A stretch of 64,000 nt of DNA from Komagataella phaffii GS115 (lineage: Eukaryota; Ascomycota; Pichiomycetes; Pichiales; Pichiaceae), in contig NC_012964.1 of the NCBI RefSeq assembly GCF_000027005.1, positions 930,001-994,000 on the forward strand, in the 5' to 3' direction. The translations under genes and the position numbers were made by a program. The notes under the pieces are model-generated. The model had not been told where the DNA came from and searched no databases. It was given only the letters and a program-made list of their open reading frames with translations. This document shows, in pieces, positions 26,434-35,302 of this stretch (position 1 is the stretch's first letter; each line of letters begins with the position of its first letter).

Positions 26434-28623
26434 CTATTTCCCCCAAAGTCTACGTATGGAAAATCTTCTGCTTTTCTTCTTGTCCGTGGAACCTTCCGCT
26501 CCAGATTCAGACCTATTGGACCAGTGTCCCTTAGAACTACCTTCTGCGGTTTTATCTTCTGAGCTGTATATGGAACTGGGGCCATTCTTGGTAATGATAG
26601 GCATTTGAGAATGGTTACTAGAAGAGTTAGAACCAATCTTAAAAACTGGAGGAGATGGGCATTGATTCTGTTTGGCCACAGTAGCTGAATTCGAAGTCTT
26701 TGGTGAAACATCAAGCAACATCGATTTTGTGTGATAGGCGCTTGAGCCGACAGAAGGTGCCCCTGTTACAGTTCGTACCAGTTCTGCTCCTTCTCCTCCC
26801 ATCCTTGCTGTCTCTGCCATTTCCTTTCCGATCTTGTAACCCGCAGTGGACACTGTGGCTAATAGTTCTTTGAATGTGTCTTTATTAAGTGGTTTCTTGC
26901 GAATCTCATACAACTGCTCTACAAGATTAGCTTCAGTCTGATACACCACTGCTCTCATATGTTCAATATTAGTAGTCTCTTCTAATGAGGAGTTTGAATA
27001 AATGCTGTCTGAGTCAGAACTGTGATTCTCGGACTTCGGCCTTACCATTCGTGTCGCATGAGGTTCGTTTCTGCTCCGAGTTCTTCCCGTCCGTGGTCCA
27101 TCGTATTCTTGAGGTTCTTCATTATCATAATCAAGATCTTCTTCGTTAGTGTCTTCACTTGACTCGGTGCTTTCTTTTTTCTCAACTCCATCCTCTAGTT
27201 TACCAGACACCGATGCCGTATCAACGTCTTTCAGTTCTCTAAGATCCCTTTGCCTGATATTTTTAAGGGCGAGTTCGAATTGTTGTGATGTAGGAAGCTG
27301 GATGTCATAGAACTCATCTTCCAGGTCAACTTCCTTCACATTATGTTTTGCCTTTTCATCGTAGATACGGTTAAGGTTTTCAAACAAAATGTTCTCAAAA
27401 TCATCCATATTTGCAGCTGGGACAATAATGGTAGGGATGGGGTAATTCTTAACCATTCTATCAGTTAATCTGGAAGATTTCCAGGATCTCAGAGCACTGT
27501 TCTTATTAGGTAAGGCCGAAATAACTGCCAAATTAGGTTGGTACAACTGAAGCATATCTCTAAGAACTTCTTTAGTGCTTCCAACGGCCAACTCCACTGA
27601 GATCTTCACAATCTTTCTTGGGTTTACTACACTAATAATGTATTTCATCAAGTTACCAGTAACCACTTTGATATATTGGGGACCAGTTTTACTCACGTTG
27701 TGTCGCTTGTGCAATTTATTGGGTATATGATGATCTGGGTTTACTGCTGCAGCAATCACGATTTCATCTCCATCTTGTAACAAACTGCGCAAACACCAAT
27801 CAATTGCGACCCAAGTATGTCTTCTGCCGCTAGCATAAACTAGGATGACTCTGTTCGGTAAAGCAGGTTTCTTGTTTGGTAGTTTTCCTGCATATAATAG
27901 CTCCCAGTCTTTATGAATCTTAGTAAGGGTACAGGAATCATGCTCAATAATGGGGGATGTTGGATAATCTCTCCTGAAACCGCCAAACAGACCAGGACCT
28001 CCTCTACTCAAGGGAGCAGGGGAATGAATTCTTCGTTGAGGGGATCTCATTGGGGAATGTGTTGGTGACATTGCAAGAGGGCTACTAGTGCGACCACCGG
28101 TCGATGCCTTGGATAGCGAACGTCCCCTTCGACTTGAGTCCAAAGTATCCGTCCAGCCACCCAAAAGTTGGGCGTTACGAGCAGTGGAGATATAGTTGTA
28201 CTCATCCTCATCATCAGAACGAGCGTCTATCGCATTGGCGTCAGAGTATTGGAGGTTAACTGTGTCGAATGAAACTCTAGTTCGGAACTTTTCATTCGAG
28301 TTGCTGGATTTGTGATCTGTTTTCTTGATAACTGAGCGAATAGCGGCACGATGGTGCTTACTCTGTTGACTAGAAGGTGATTTTTCTTTTTGAGTTTCTA
28401 AAGGTTCATAATATGCAGTTGGTACTGTCGAATGCAGCAGTTGTTCTGATCCTAATCTTAGTTTAACTTTCTTGTATAGAGACTCAGAAACATCATCGAT
28501 AACCTTGTGTTCCGTTGGTGGTCTTGGAATGTCGGTTGTCGACTTGAACTTCTGCAAATCTAGCCTTTGAGGAACTTTGATAGTTATTGCTCGGTTATCC
28601 TGGTTTGGTACTAGAGAACTCAT
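26434..28623 (-). CDS. UspA-like universal-stress-protein domain protein
   Basis: The 729-residue protein carries one nucleotide-binding UspA-like alpha/beta domain at about 255-420. Strand motifs RVILVYASGRR, GDEIVIAAAV, IKVVTGNLMKYIISV and LAVISALPNKNSA are followed by RLTDRMVKNYPIPTIIVP, the usual USP last strand. Low-complexity Ser-rich arms flank it, including an acidic DTNEEDLDYDNEE patch and a C-terminal KKKSRRFSIRR. USP proteins respond to starvation or stress in bacteria, plants and some fungi. S. cerevisiae lacks an obvious one. No symbol was recognised. Confidence 0.7.
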   Translation of the reverse strand: MSSLVPNQDNRAITIKVPQRLDLQKFKSTTDIPRPPTEHKVIDDVSESLYKKVKLRLGSEQLLHSTVPTAYYEPLETQKEKSPSSQQSKHHRAAIRSVIKKTDHKSSNSNEKFRTRVSFDTVNLQYSDANAIDARSDDEDEYNYISTARNAQLLGGWTDTLDSSRRGRSLSKASTGGRTSSPLAMSPTHSPMRSPQRRIHSPAPLSRGGPGLFGGFRRDYPTSPIIEHDSCTLTKIHKDWELLYAGKLPNKKPALPNRVILVYASGRRHTWVAIDWCLRSLLQDGDEIVIAAAVNPDHHIPNKLHKRHNVSKTGPQYIKVVTGNLMKYIISVVNPRKIVKISVELAVGSTKEVLRDMLQLYQPNLAVISALPNKNSALRSWKSSRLTDRMVKNYPIPTIIVPAANMDDFENILFENLNRIYDEKAKHNVKEVDLEDEFYDIQLPTSQQFELALKNIRQRDLRELKDVDTASVSGKLEDGVEKKESTESSEDTNEEDLDYDNEEPQEYDGPRTGRTRSRNEPHATRMVRPKSENHSSDSDSIYSNSSLEETTNIEHMRAVVYQTEANLVEQLYEIRKKPLNKDTFKELLATVSTAGYKIGKEMAETARMGGEGAELVRTVTGAPSVGSSAYHTKSMLLDVSPKTSNSATVAKQNQCPSPPVFKIGSNSSSNHSQMPIITKNGPSSIYSSEDKTAEGSSKGHWSNRSESGAEGSTDKKKSRRFSIRRLWGK

Positions 28624-28969
28624 AGACCTTCGCTCTCTGTAGTCTATTATTGGTGCTGGCTTTCCGTTGCTATGGCGGCACTGATTTCAAAAAGAATGCT
28701 ATTCAAAAGAATTGTACTCAAAAAACCTGATAAGATAAATATAACACTTTCTGTCTAGTGGGGGATTGGTTGCGTACGTTGGCAAGTAGCTGGGTACTAA
28801 CTGGGAAAAAGATGGGTGGACTAGATAGGCGGAGAGGTTGACTTAAAAGTAATTGGTAGTGCACTACTTACGATAAAGATTCGGTCTAGCTTCGGGGAAG
28901 GTGTAAATAGTGGGGGGTTGAGGGAATATTGATACCACTGGTATACTATTAAAATAGATATAAAAAAGC
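28624..28969. other. Upstream region of the UspA-like gene, downstream of SNF1
   Basis: These 346 bp lie between the start of the UspA-domain gene and the stop of SNF1, both on the minus strand. The stretch contains G-rich runs (GTGGGGG at about 28760 and 28910) but no ORF. No specific site is called. Confidence 0.4.
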
Positions 28970-30613
28970 CTAACCTTGACTATTCACGGCAAGTTCCATG
29001 ATCAGCCTCGTAGCTAAATGCAAGAAGGGGTAGGCGCTAAATGAACTGATGTCATCGTCGTCTTTGAACTCAGCAGTGGACTCATCAGAGTTCTCCCAAC
29101 CATCAAATTTAAAATCAACTAGGTAGTTGTTTGGCTCCAATTGAAACAATTGTATTTGCATTTTCATTAGATCAGGAGTGACTTTAACATTCTGTTGTTC
29201 ATCGGCATTTGGTTTATACTTCCATCGCACTTTGATAGTCCATAACTCTTCTTCAGAGGGTTTTATCCATTCAGCGCCTAGGTTTTTCAGAGCTAAGTAA
29301 ATTTCACCCATGACATCGAGTGGATAAGATCGAGATCTAATACCAAAATGCCAGCGAGTTTTCGACTTTTTCGTAGAAACTGGGTTGATTTTGTTCAGAG
29401 GCTGGTTGTTCTTATCAGCCTTGTTAATCATATAGGCACGGTGAATTTGAGGTAGTGATGATGGAAGAATAGCAATAGTAGAGTTCGTCGGCATATGTTC
29501 AGGTGATGGATTAAGCGCATGATAGGTCACCGCACTTCCTTGCGAAACTATTTTATCCATTGAATCAGACTTTTCAACGTTTTGACTCTTAATGTCGTCC
29601 ACCAATGTTTTGTTCTCTTTCATAAGCTCATAGGCATCGAAAACTTCATTGGTTTCATCTGGTTTACGGCCAGTTCTTATCGCATCCAGGATTTCTTGTT
29701 TATCGTATCCCATTGCAACGGATAGCGCATGAATTACGTCGTCGTCTACAGGAACATCTTTGGGTTTAGGCAGCAAATTCTCGGGGTTCAGATAGTCTGG
29801 GAATTCAATCTTGAACCACTCATCCTCCATTATCTCACGAATGGTTATACGATTCAAAGGATTGACAACCAACATCTTGGTTAATAGGTTCTTAGCAGAC
29901 TCGTTGAGAAAACTTGGCAATGTGTAAACACCATTACTGATCTTTCTAAATAACTCAGGAATAAAGTCGTCATCGAATGGTAATCTACCACACAACATCA
30001 CATAGAGGATGACACCACACGACCAGACATCCACCTCTGGTCCAGCGTAAAGCTTACCACTAATGACTTCCGGGGCTGCATAATTAGGAGATCCACAACT
30101 TGTTTTGAGGAAATTACCATCCGTCATGATGTTACTTAATCCAAAATCGGCAATTTTCACGTTTAACTGGTCATCCAGCAGTAAGTTTTCAGGTTTCAAA
30201 TCCCTGTGAACAATTTTGTGCCTGTGACAATAATCTACAGCGGCGATAATTTGCTGGAAGAATCTACGGGCTTCATTTTCTTCCATTTTACCCCGCTGGA
30301 CGATATAATCAAACAATTCTTTCCCTGCATACTCGATAACCATTATTATCTCCTCCTTCGACTTGATCACATCGTATAGCTTGATAATATGGGGATGTCT
30401 CAAAAGACGCAGATACGAAATCTCTCTTTCTACCCTTCCTTGCATGTCAGACTTTGCAAGGACTTTCCTATTGATGATTTTTAGCGCCACCCTTTGACCT
30501 GTAGAGATGTGGTAAGCCAATTTGACCTTTCCAAAAGACCCTTCTCCAAGGGTCTTTACAATTTGGTACTTCCCTATCCTCTGGGCAGGCTCTTTCGATT
30601 GTTCTGCGGCCAT
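28970..30613 (-). CDS. SNF1: AMP-activated protein kinase catalytic subunit Snf1
   Basis: The 547-residue kinase starts at the ATG 30611-30613. A 40-codon extension begins with TTG and was not used. Kinase motifs are GEGSFGKV (23-30), ATP-lysine K45, HRD (136-138), D156-FG, and activation-loop threonine T171 in LKTSCGSPNYAAPE. A UBA-like autoinhibitory segment follows at about 310-350. The C-terminal regulatory domain at about 430-547 begins around TRWHFGIRSRS. It lacks the poly-His stretch of S. cerevisiae Snf1. The SNF1 complex controls glucose derepression and alternative carbon use, which is relevant to methylotrophs. It is divergent from BUD22, with a CACGTG between them. Confidence 0.96.
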   Translation of the reverse strand: MAAEQSKEPAQRIGKYQIVKTLGEGSFGKVKLAYHISTGQRVALKIINRKVLAKSDMQGRVEREISYLRLLRHPHIIKLYDVIKSKEEIIMVIEYAGKELFDYIVQRGKMEENEARRFFQQIIAAVDYCHRHKIVHRDLKPENLLLDDQLNVKIADFGLSNIMTDGNFLKTSCGSPNYAAPEVISGKLYAGPEVDVWSCGVILYVMLCGRLPFDDDFIPELFRKISNGVYTLPSFLNESAKNLLTKMLVVNPLNRITIREIMEDEWFKIEFPDYLNPENLLPKPKDVPVDDDVIHALSVAMGYDKQEILDAIRTGRKPDETNEVFDAYELMKENKTLVDDIKSQNVEKSDSMDKIVSQGSAVTYHALNPSPEHMPTNSTIAILPSSLPQIHRAYMINKADKNNQPLNKINPVSTKKSKTRWHFGIRSRSYPLDVMGEIYLALKNLGAEWIKPSEEELWTIKVRWKYKPNADEQQNVKVTPDLMKMQIQLFQLEPNNYLVDFKFDGWENSDESTAEFKDDDDISSFSAYPFLHLATRLIMELAVNSQG

Positions 30614-30755
30614 TAGCTTGATGAAGAATGAGTGGAGTGCAGCAATTACATCAATGAAGGATGCGTGGAGTTGTTTCCGACAGTGGTGCAGGGATGGAAC
30701 AACAATTATGTAATCATAATCTTCCTGGTTCAAGACAACCCAAGATAGTCCTGAT

Positions 30756-30761
30756 CACGTG
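30756..30761. promoter_or_regulatory. CACGTG E-box between SNF1 and BUD22
   Basis: TCACGTGA, a perfect 8-bp palindrome and Cbf1-type site, lies 143 bp from the SNF1 ATG and 76 bp from the BUD22 ATG. It is seen directly; regulation is inferred. Confidence 0.4.
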
Positions 30762-30836
30762 AGAGAATCGTTAAGAACATGAAATTTTATTTTTGCCAGA
30801 CATTGTTCCCTCAATCTAACGAGCTCGTGCAACTAA

Positions 30837-32228
30837 ATGGTGAAACAAGACAACATCTCCTGGAAACTGGACATCCTGGAAGTCATGTTTCTGAGGACAA
30901 AGCCCAGATATTTGAAAACCACATTGTTTTTGAATGCAAGAAACCAGAAGAAAGTGTCCTCAGTGTTGGACGTGAGAAAGTTCAACAAGAACAGTGCCAT
31001 AAATCAAATCTCCAAGTACAAAAGCGAGCTTTCCGAGAGAAAGATCCATTCAGCCAAAGTGAAAATGCAGAGGAATTTAAAAAAGGTCATCAAAAGTGAA
31101 ACTAGTAAATGTCAAGCGAAACTTAAGACTTCTCCCGATGATGCCAAACAACAAGAGAGATTACAGATTTTGCAAGATATTGATCTGGATGACATTATCA
31201 ACAGAAAGCTGATTAGAATATTAATCAATGTTTTCACACCCACTGAGGAATTGCAGGAATTTCCTCCCACTTATCTGCCCACTTGGGTCATTGACTCAAT
31301 AAAGGATAAGAATAGCAAATACAACCCTAATAATACTACAAAAGGCGATTCTCAGGCAAAGATTAATATCGTATCACAATTGATGAATAATAAAGAGCTG
31401 AGAGAAATTCTAAGCACTATAGATTTGACGTTGCGGTTGGTGGAGGGCCCTGTTGAGAGACCTGATCAAATCAAAGAGAAGAGAGAAAAGAGAGAAAAGA
31501 AAAAGTCTGACGACAAAGATACAGCAACTACTATAAAGAAAAGCGAAAAGAATTCCAGTTACAGTGACAATGAAGCTGAAGACCAAGATCAAGATGAGGA
31601 CTCTGACCATTCTGACTTAGACGACATTAATTTCTCTAAGTATGACGGAGCACTGGCTGCATCTTCAGATGAGGATAGTGATGACGAACCCGCAACACAA
31701 AAGAAAGACACCTCTAGATCGTTAGTCGAGGACGATTTCTTTGATTTTTCCGTGGCTGAATTGAAGCAAAGGGAAAAAGCGGATGCCAAGAAGAAGGAGC
31801 AAAAGCTTGAAAAAGAATACAATTTGCCTCAATTGACTAGTGGATACTTTTCAGGCGGTGAGAGTGATGGTGATTACGATAACGACAAAGTGGTCCAGGA
31901 AGCAACCAAGCCTCGTAAGAATCGAAGAGGACAAAGAGCACGGCAAAAGATTTGGGAGGCCAAGTATGGAAGGAACGCTAATCATGTCCTGAAGGAACAT
32001 GATCGTATTAGGTCAGAAAGAGAACAGAAGCAGGCTGAATATGAGGAGAGAGTGAGGAAGAGGGCAGCCAAGGCAGCAGAGCTCAGAGAAAGGCAAGCCT
32101 CCATGCCCCCTCCAAAGATACAAAAAGTTGCTTCAAAGGGCCTGCATCCTTCTTGGGAAGCCAAAAAGAATCTGGAGAAGAAGCAGAAGAATATTCCATT
32201 CCAAGGTAAGAAGGTTACTTTTGATTAA
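30837..32228 (+). CDS. BUD22: Bud22/SRFBP1-family 40S biogenesis factor
   Basis: The 463-residue protein is highly charged, with repeated acidic and Lys/Glu-rich coiled-coil stretches. Its C-terminal LHPSWEAKKNLEKKQ and IPFQGKKVTFD block is the hallmark of the Bud22/SRFBP1 family. It has a conserved hydrophobic N-terminal helical region with WKLDILE. Bud22 is a nucleolar factor for early 18S rRNA processing in yeast. The ATG at 30837 overlaps a longer ORF in another frame that is a shadow. It is followed by the short-chain reductase gene 100 bp downstream. Confidence 0.85.
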   Translation: MVKQDNISWKLDILEVMFLRTKPRYLKTTLFLNARNQKKVSSVLDVRKFNKNSAINQISKYKSELSERKIHSAKVKMQRNLKKVIKSETSKCQAKLKTSPDDAKQQERLQILQDIDLDDIINRKLIRILINVFTPTEELQEFPPTYLPTWVIDSIKDKNSKYNPNNTTKGDSQAKINIVSQLMNNKELREILSTIDLTLRLVEGPVERPDQIKEKREKREKKKSDDKDTATTIKKSEKNSSYSDNEAEDQDQDEDSDHSDLDDINFSKYDGALAASSDEDSDDEPATQKKDTSRSLVEDDFFDFSVAELKQREKADAKKKEQKLEKEYNLPQLTSGYFSGGESDGDYDNDKVVQEATKPRKNRRGQRARQKIWEAKYGRNANHVLKEHDRIRSEREQKQAEYEERVRKRAAKAAELRERQASMPPPKIQKVASKGLHPSWEAKKNLEKKQKNIPFQGKKVTFD

Positions 32229-32328
32229 GTAAGTCATCATATAATTTCATCCTCGAAATATTTAATAGATAGCATAGTAGTACTCAAAGTCATCTCCCAT
32301 CCAACTGCTCATAAGACCCTTGCAGCCT

Positions 32329-33066
32329 ATGTCTCTCATTGGTAAGAAAGCCATAGTAACAGGCGGCTCTAGAGGCCTGGGACTTAACATAGCGAAAAAG
32401 CTCAGCAAACTTGGATGCAATGTTGCCCTGTTGGCTAGATCAGAGGATGTTATGAGGAAGGAAGCATTGCCCCAACTTACCACCAAATTCGATGGCCAGA
32501 AACACAATTGCTACAAAGTTGACTTAAGTGATCGTAATGAGCTATCTCAGCTACATCAACTATCAGTATTTAAGGAAAAAATTGACATTTTGATTAATTG
32601 TGCAGGGATTACACACAATAAGCTACTGATCCAGACCGATCCCGATGAAATCGACAACATTATAACAACAAACCTTACTTCAAGTATTGTACTATCAAAG
32701 TTAGTAGCTAGGAAAATGTTGAGTCAAAAGTCGGGCCACATAATAAGTATTTCATCAGCATTGGCCAAGAAACCCATCTCAGGAACTGTAGTTTACACTG
32801 CTACTAAACAGGCACTGATAGGACTTACAAAGTCACTAGCTGTTGAATTGGGAGGAAAGGGGATACAGTGCAATGCTGTTCTCCCAGGGTTTTTAAAAGA
32901 CACTTTGATAGGACAAAGTGTCAACGAATCATTGTTCAAAGAATTGTTAACGAACGGCCACAAGTTACAATTGGACGACATAAGTGATGCCGTTGTATTC
33001 CTGTTAAATGATAAGACTATGACTGGTCAATGTTTAACTTTGGATAAAGGGTTCAGCCTGATTTGA
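32329..33066 (+). CDS. Short-chain dehydrogenase, likely 3-oxoacyl-ACP reductase type
   Basis: The 245-residue protein starts at the ATG 32329 (MSLIGKKAIVTGG); a TTG-led frame three codons upstream was not used. It has the SDR cofactor motif TGGSRGLG, the NCAG strand, an active-site serine in ISISSALAKK, and YTATK carrying the catalytic tyrosine and lysine. A FabG-like PGFLKD segment follows. This resembles mitochondrial 3-oxoacyl-ACP reductase (Oar1) of type II fatty-acid synthesis more than S. cerevisiae Oar1 itself does. No targeting peptide is clear. The specific substrate is not certain, so no symbol is given. Confidence 0.72.
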   Translation: MSLIGKKAIVTGGSRGLGLNIAKKLSKLGCNVALLARSEDVMRKEALPQLTTKFDGQKHNCYKVDLSDRNELSQLHQLSVFKEKIDILINCAGITHNKLLIQTDPDEIDNIITTNLTSSIVLSKLVARKMLSQKSGHIISISSALAKKPISGTVVYTATKQALIGLTKSLAVELGGKGIQCNAVLPGFLKDTLIGQSVNESLFKELLTNGHKLQLDDISDAVVFLLNDKTMTGQCLTLDKGFSLI

Positions 33067-33095
33067 AATTTGAAGTTAAAGGTCCAGCCTTTAAA

Positions 33096-34544
33096 TCAAA
33101 TCTCAGAACTTCTTAAAAGACAAATATTATCCCGGAATCGAGTTTGATTGGGGTTTGGCCTCACAGGCGATTTGATTTTTGATTTTACATTTTTGATTTG
33201 TTTTGCTGTTCTAGTGTCCAAAATAAATCTGATTTCCGTCAACATATGAGCATACTCTTCGGGTCTCATTGCCAGGTACTTTTTGATTTCCAAAAGTGAG
33301 CGTGAGTCTAAGCTTGGTATAATATCGTTAAACAATTGGATATTCAAACTCAACCATCGAAACATAGTTTTGTTGTGGATGTAGATTTTCCCATAATGTG
33401 TTTCATCCCTTGCTGAATTCAATTTCAGAGACTTTGATATGGCTTTTAGGGCTTCATATTGGTTTGAATTTGCAACTTTATGGTACTTATGAATGATCAA
33501 TATAACATAAACTCCGTTCAAAAAAGTTGGTGCATCAACGGTACCGTACATTTTGAAAAAATCATCTAGCATGTTAGATAATATATTTTGACTGAAACCT
33601 ATCCGTTTCAAGTCTCTCAGCACCACATTGACCGTTTGAAAAATGATCTCCATGTACACTGGTTTACTTTCAATTACGGTCCAACAGCGATTTTCCATGA
33701 AGTAATACAAGTCACTTAAAGAGTTTAGCTTATTGACACAACTATTGTAGAGTATTGATTCGTTGCAAAAATGAACAGAAGGTAAGAAGTCTCTAAAATG
33801 GTTGAATAATTTCCAGAATACAAACGAGTCTATATTTTTCAATGCTGCTTTGAATAGCCATCTAGCTGCATACAACATCTTTCTCTCAACAAAGTAATCA
33901 AGGACATGCCACAAAATAGGTACCAGATGATTGATATTATCTGCCATAAACTCTAAACCAAAACCCAGAAGAATCCATCTGTTGTAGAGAGCAGAAATAG
34001 CACTATTCACGTATAGTAAGTTGCCAAATTTTAATTTGTCCGATTTGTCAGATCCTTCATCACATTCACTTTCAGTGTCACTACCACTACTGCATTCTAG
34101 TTCATCAAAGTTCCTTTTCTTGGAGTTTTGATATTTCAAATTATTCTGGATGTGCCTCACCAGCATATTCTTTCCCATCTTAATGCTTGTAAGATGCTGT
34201 AAGCGTGATGGCTCTTGATAGTAAACAGTGTCAAAAAATAAACATATCTTTCTAAAAGAAGACTTGAATTCCAGTTGCATTTCAGGCGAAAGACTCAAGA
34301 GAGACTGAAATTTAACTTTAGAGGAGTCAAGATCTGTAAATTCGTTACCTTGAGGATCATAATCTTGATCTGGATCATCTGGATCAGATTTGTTTCTGTA
34401 CCATAATGTCTCAATATCATCAATTGATTTACTTTCGTCAATGTTAGAAAATAAATAAATGCCTCTTAAATGAAGTATGGTTGAGGTGAATGGTCTGGAA
34501 ACCCTGTTGCACTTGGTTTCAGACCACATTTGGGTGTGACCCAT
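33096..34544 (-). CDS. Unrecognised protein, helical repeat-like; possible Rrn11-type Pol I factor
   Basis: The 482-residue protein is not firmly recognised. It has an acidic SGSDTESECDEGS patch at about 150-170 and a long helical region from about 175 to 430. A segment around 205-245 (INHLVPILWHVLDYFVERK, then LYAARWLFKAAL) recalls the core of the Pol I core-factor subunit Rrn11, but only weakly. A basic tail ends the protein. It is divergent from TMA19 and convergent with the reductase gene (29 bp). The ORF is long, begins with ATG and lacks rival frames, so it is a real gene; function is open. Confidence 0.7.
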   Translation of the reverse strand: MGHTQMWSETKCNRVSRPFTSTILHLRGIYLFSNIDESKSIDDIETLWYRNKSDPDDPDQDYDPQGNEFTDLDSSKVKFQSLLSLSPEMQLEFKSSFRKICLFFDTVYYQEPSRLQHLTSIKMGKNMLVRHIQNNLKYQNSKKRNFDELECSSGSDTESECDEGSDKSDKLKFGNLLYVNSAISALYNRWILLGFGLEFMADNINHLVPILWHVLDYFVERKMLYAARWLFKAALKNIDSFVFWKLFNHFRDFLPSVHFCNESILYNSCVNKLNSLSDLYYFMENRCWTVIESKPVYMEIIFQTVNVVLRDLKRIGFSQNILSNMLDDFFKMYGTVDAPTFLNGVYVILIIHKYHKVANSNQYEALKAISKSLKLNSARDETHYGKIYIHNKTMFRWLSLNIQLFNDIIPSLDSRSLLEIKKYLAMRPEEYAHMLTEIRFILDTRTAKQIKNVKSKIKSPVRPNPNQTRFRDNICLLRSSEI

Positions 34545-34683
34545 AAAAACCTTGATATGTAAATGCTTCCTGCAAATGTATGATTACTCTCGCCAGATCT
34601 CCTTCTGGATGTTCCTTCCAGAGTATCTCGACTCCATGTGGTCCCAGTAAACCGGGTAATTACCCAATTAGGAAGCATCTTTC

Positions 34684-34703
34684 TTTTTTTTTTTTTTTTT
34701 TTT
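34684..34703 (+). promoter_or_regulatory. Poly(dT) tract in the TMA19 promoter
   Basis: A run of 20 T lies 55 bp upstream of the TMA19 ATG. Such poly(dA:dT) tracts exclude nucleosomes and mark strong constitutive yeast promoters. TMA19 is among the most abundant yeast proteins. The tract is seen directly. Confidence 0.6.
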
Positions 34704-34757
34704 GCTTGTCCTTTCTTTTTTCAGCAAGAAAATTTTCCTTCTTTCCATCAATTAACA

Positions 34758-35261
34758 ATGATTATTTACAAGGATATCATCTCTGGAGATGAACTGCTGT
34801 CTGATGCGTACGACGTCAAAGAAGTTGGTGGAGTTGTCTACGAGGCTGACTGTCAAATGGTCACTGTCGGTAGTGGTGATGTAGACATTGGTGCCAACCC
34901 TTCTGCCGAAGAAGGTGGTGAGGACTTGGAAGATGGTGCTCAAACTGTCAACAACGTCGTTTACTCGTTCAGATTGGCTGAGACTCAATTCGACAAGAAG
35001 TCCTTCATGGTTTACATCAAGGGTTACATGAAGAGAATCAGAGCTCATTTAACTGAGAACGCTCCAGACCAAGTTGAAGCCTTTGAGAAGGGAGCCAGTG
35101 CTTACGCCAAGAAGATCTTGTCTTCTTTTGGTGACTGGGACTTCTACACCGGTGAATCCATGGATCCTGATGGAATGATCGTCCTGTTGAACTACCGTGA
35201 GGACGGTGTTACACCATACGTTTCCATCTGGAAACACGGTGTGAAGGAGGAGAAGATCTAA
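34758..35261 (+). CDS. TMA19: Translationally controlled tumour protein homologue Tma19
   Basis: This 167-residue protein is the size of yeast Tma19. It starts MIIYKDIISGDELLSDAYD and has the TCTP motifs IGANPSAEEG and QFDKKSFMVYIKGYMK. A longer in-frame ATG at 34638 would add 40 phenylalanine-rich residues encoded by the poly-T tract; that is promoter, not coding. Tma19 associates with ribosomes and, in yeast, moves to mitochondria on stress. Confidence 0.97.
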   Translation: MIIYKDIISGDELLSDAYDVKEVGGVVYEADCQMVTVGSGDVDIGANPSAEEGGEDLEDGAQTVNNVVYSFRLAETQFDKKSFMVYIKGYMKRIRAHLTENAPDQVEAFEKGASAYAKKILSSFGDWDFYTGESMDPDGMIVLLNYREDGVTPYVSIWKHGVKEEKI

Positions 35262-35302
35262 GAAGAGTTGTGATTTCATGTTTATTTTTAGTCCATTTAT
35301 AA

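Noticed and set aside
30779..31099. 106-codon ORF over the BUD22 start
   Set aside because: Out-of-frame shadow; the BUD22 frame has family motifs at its C-terminus.
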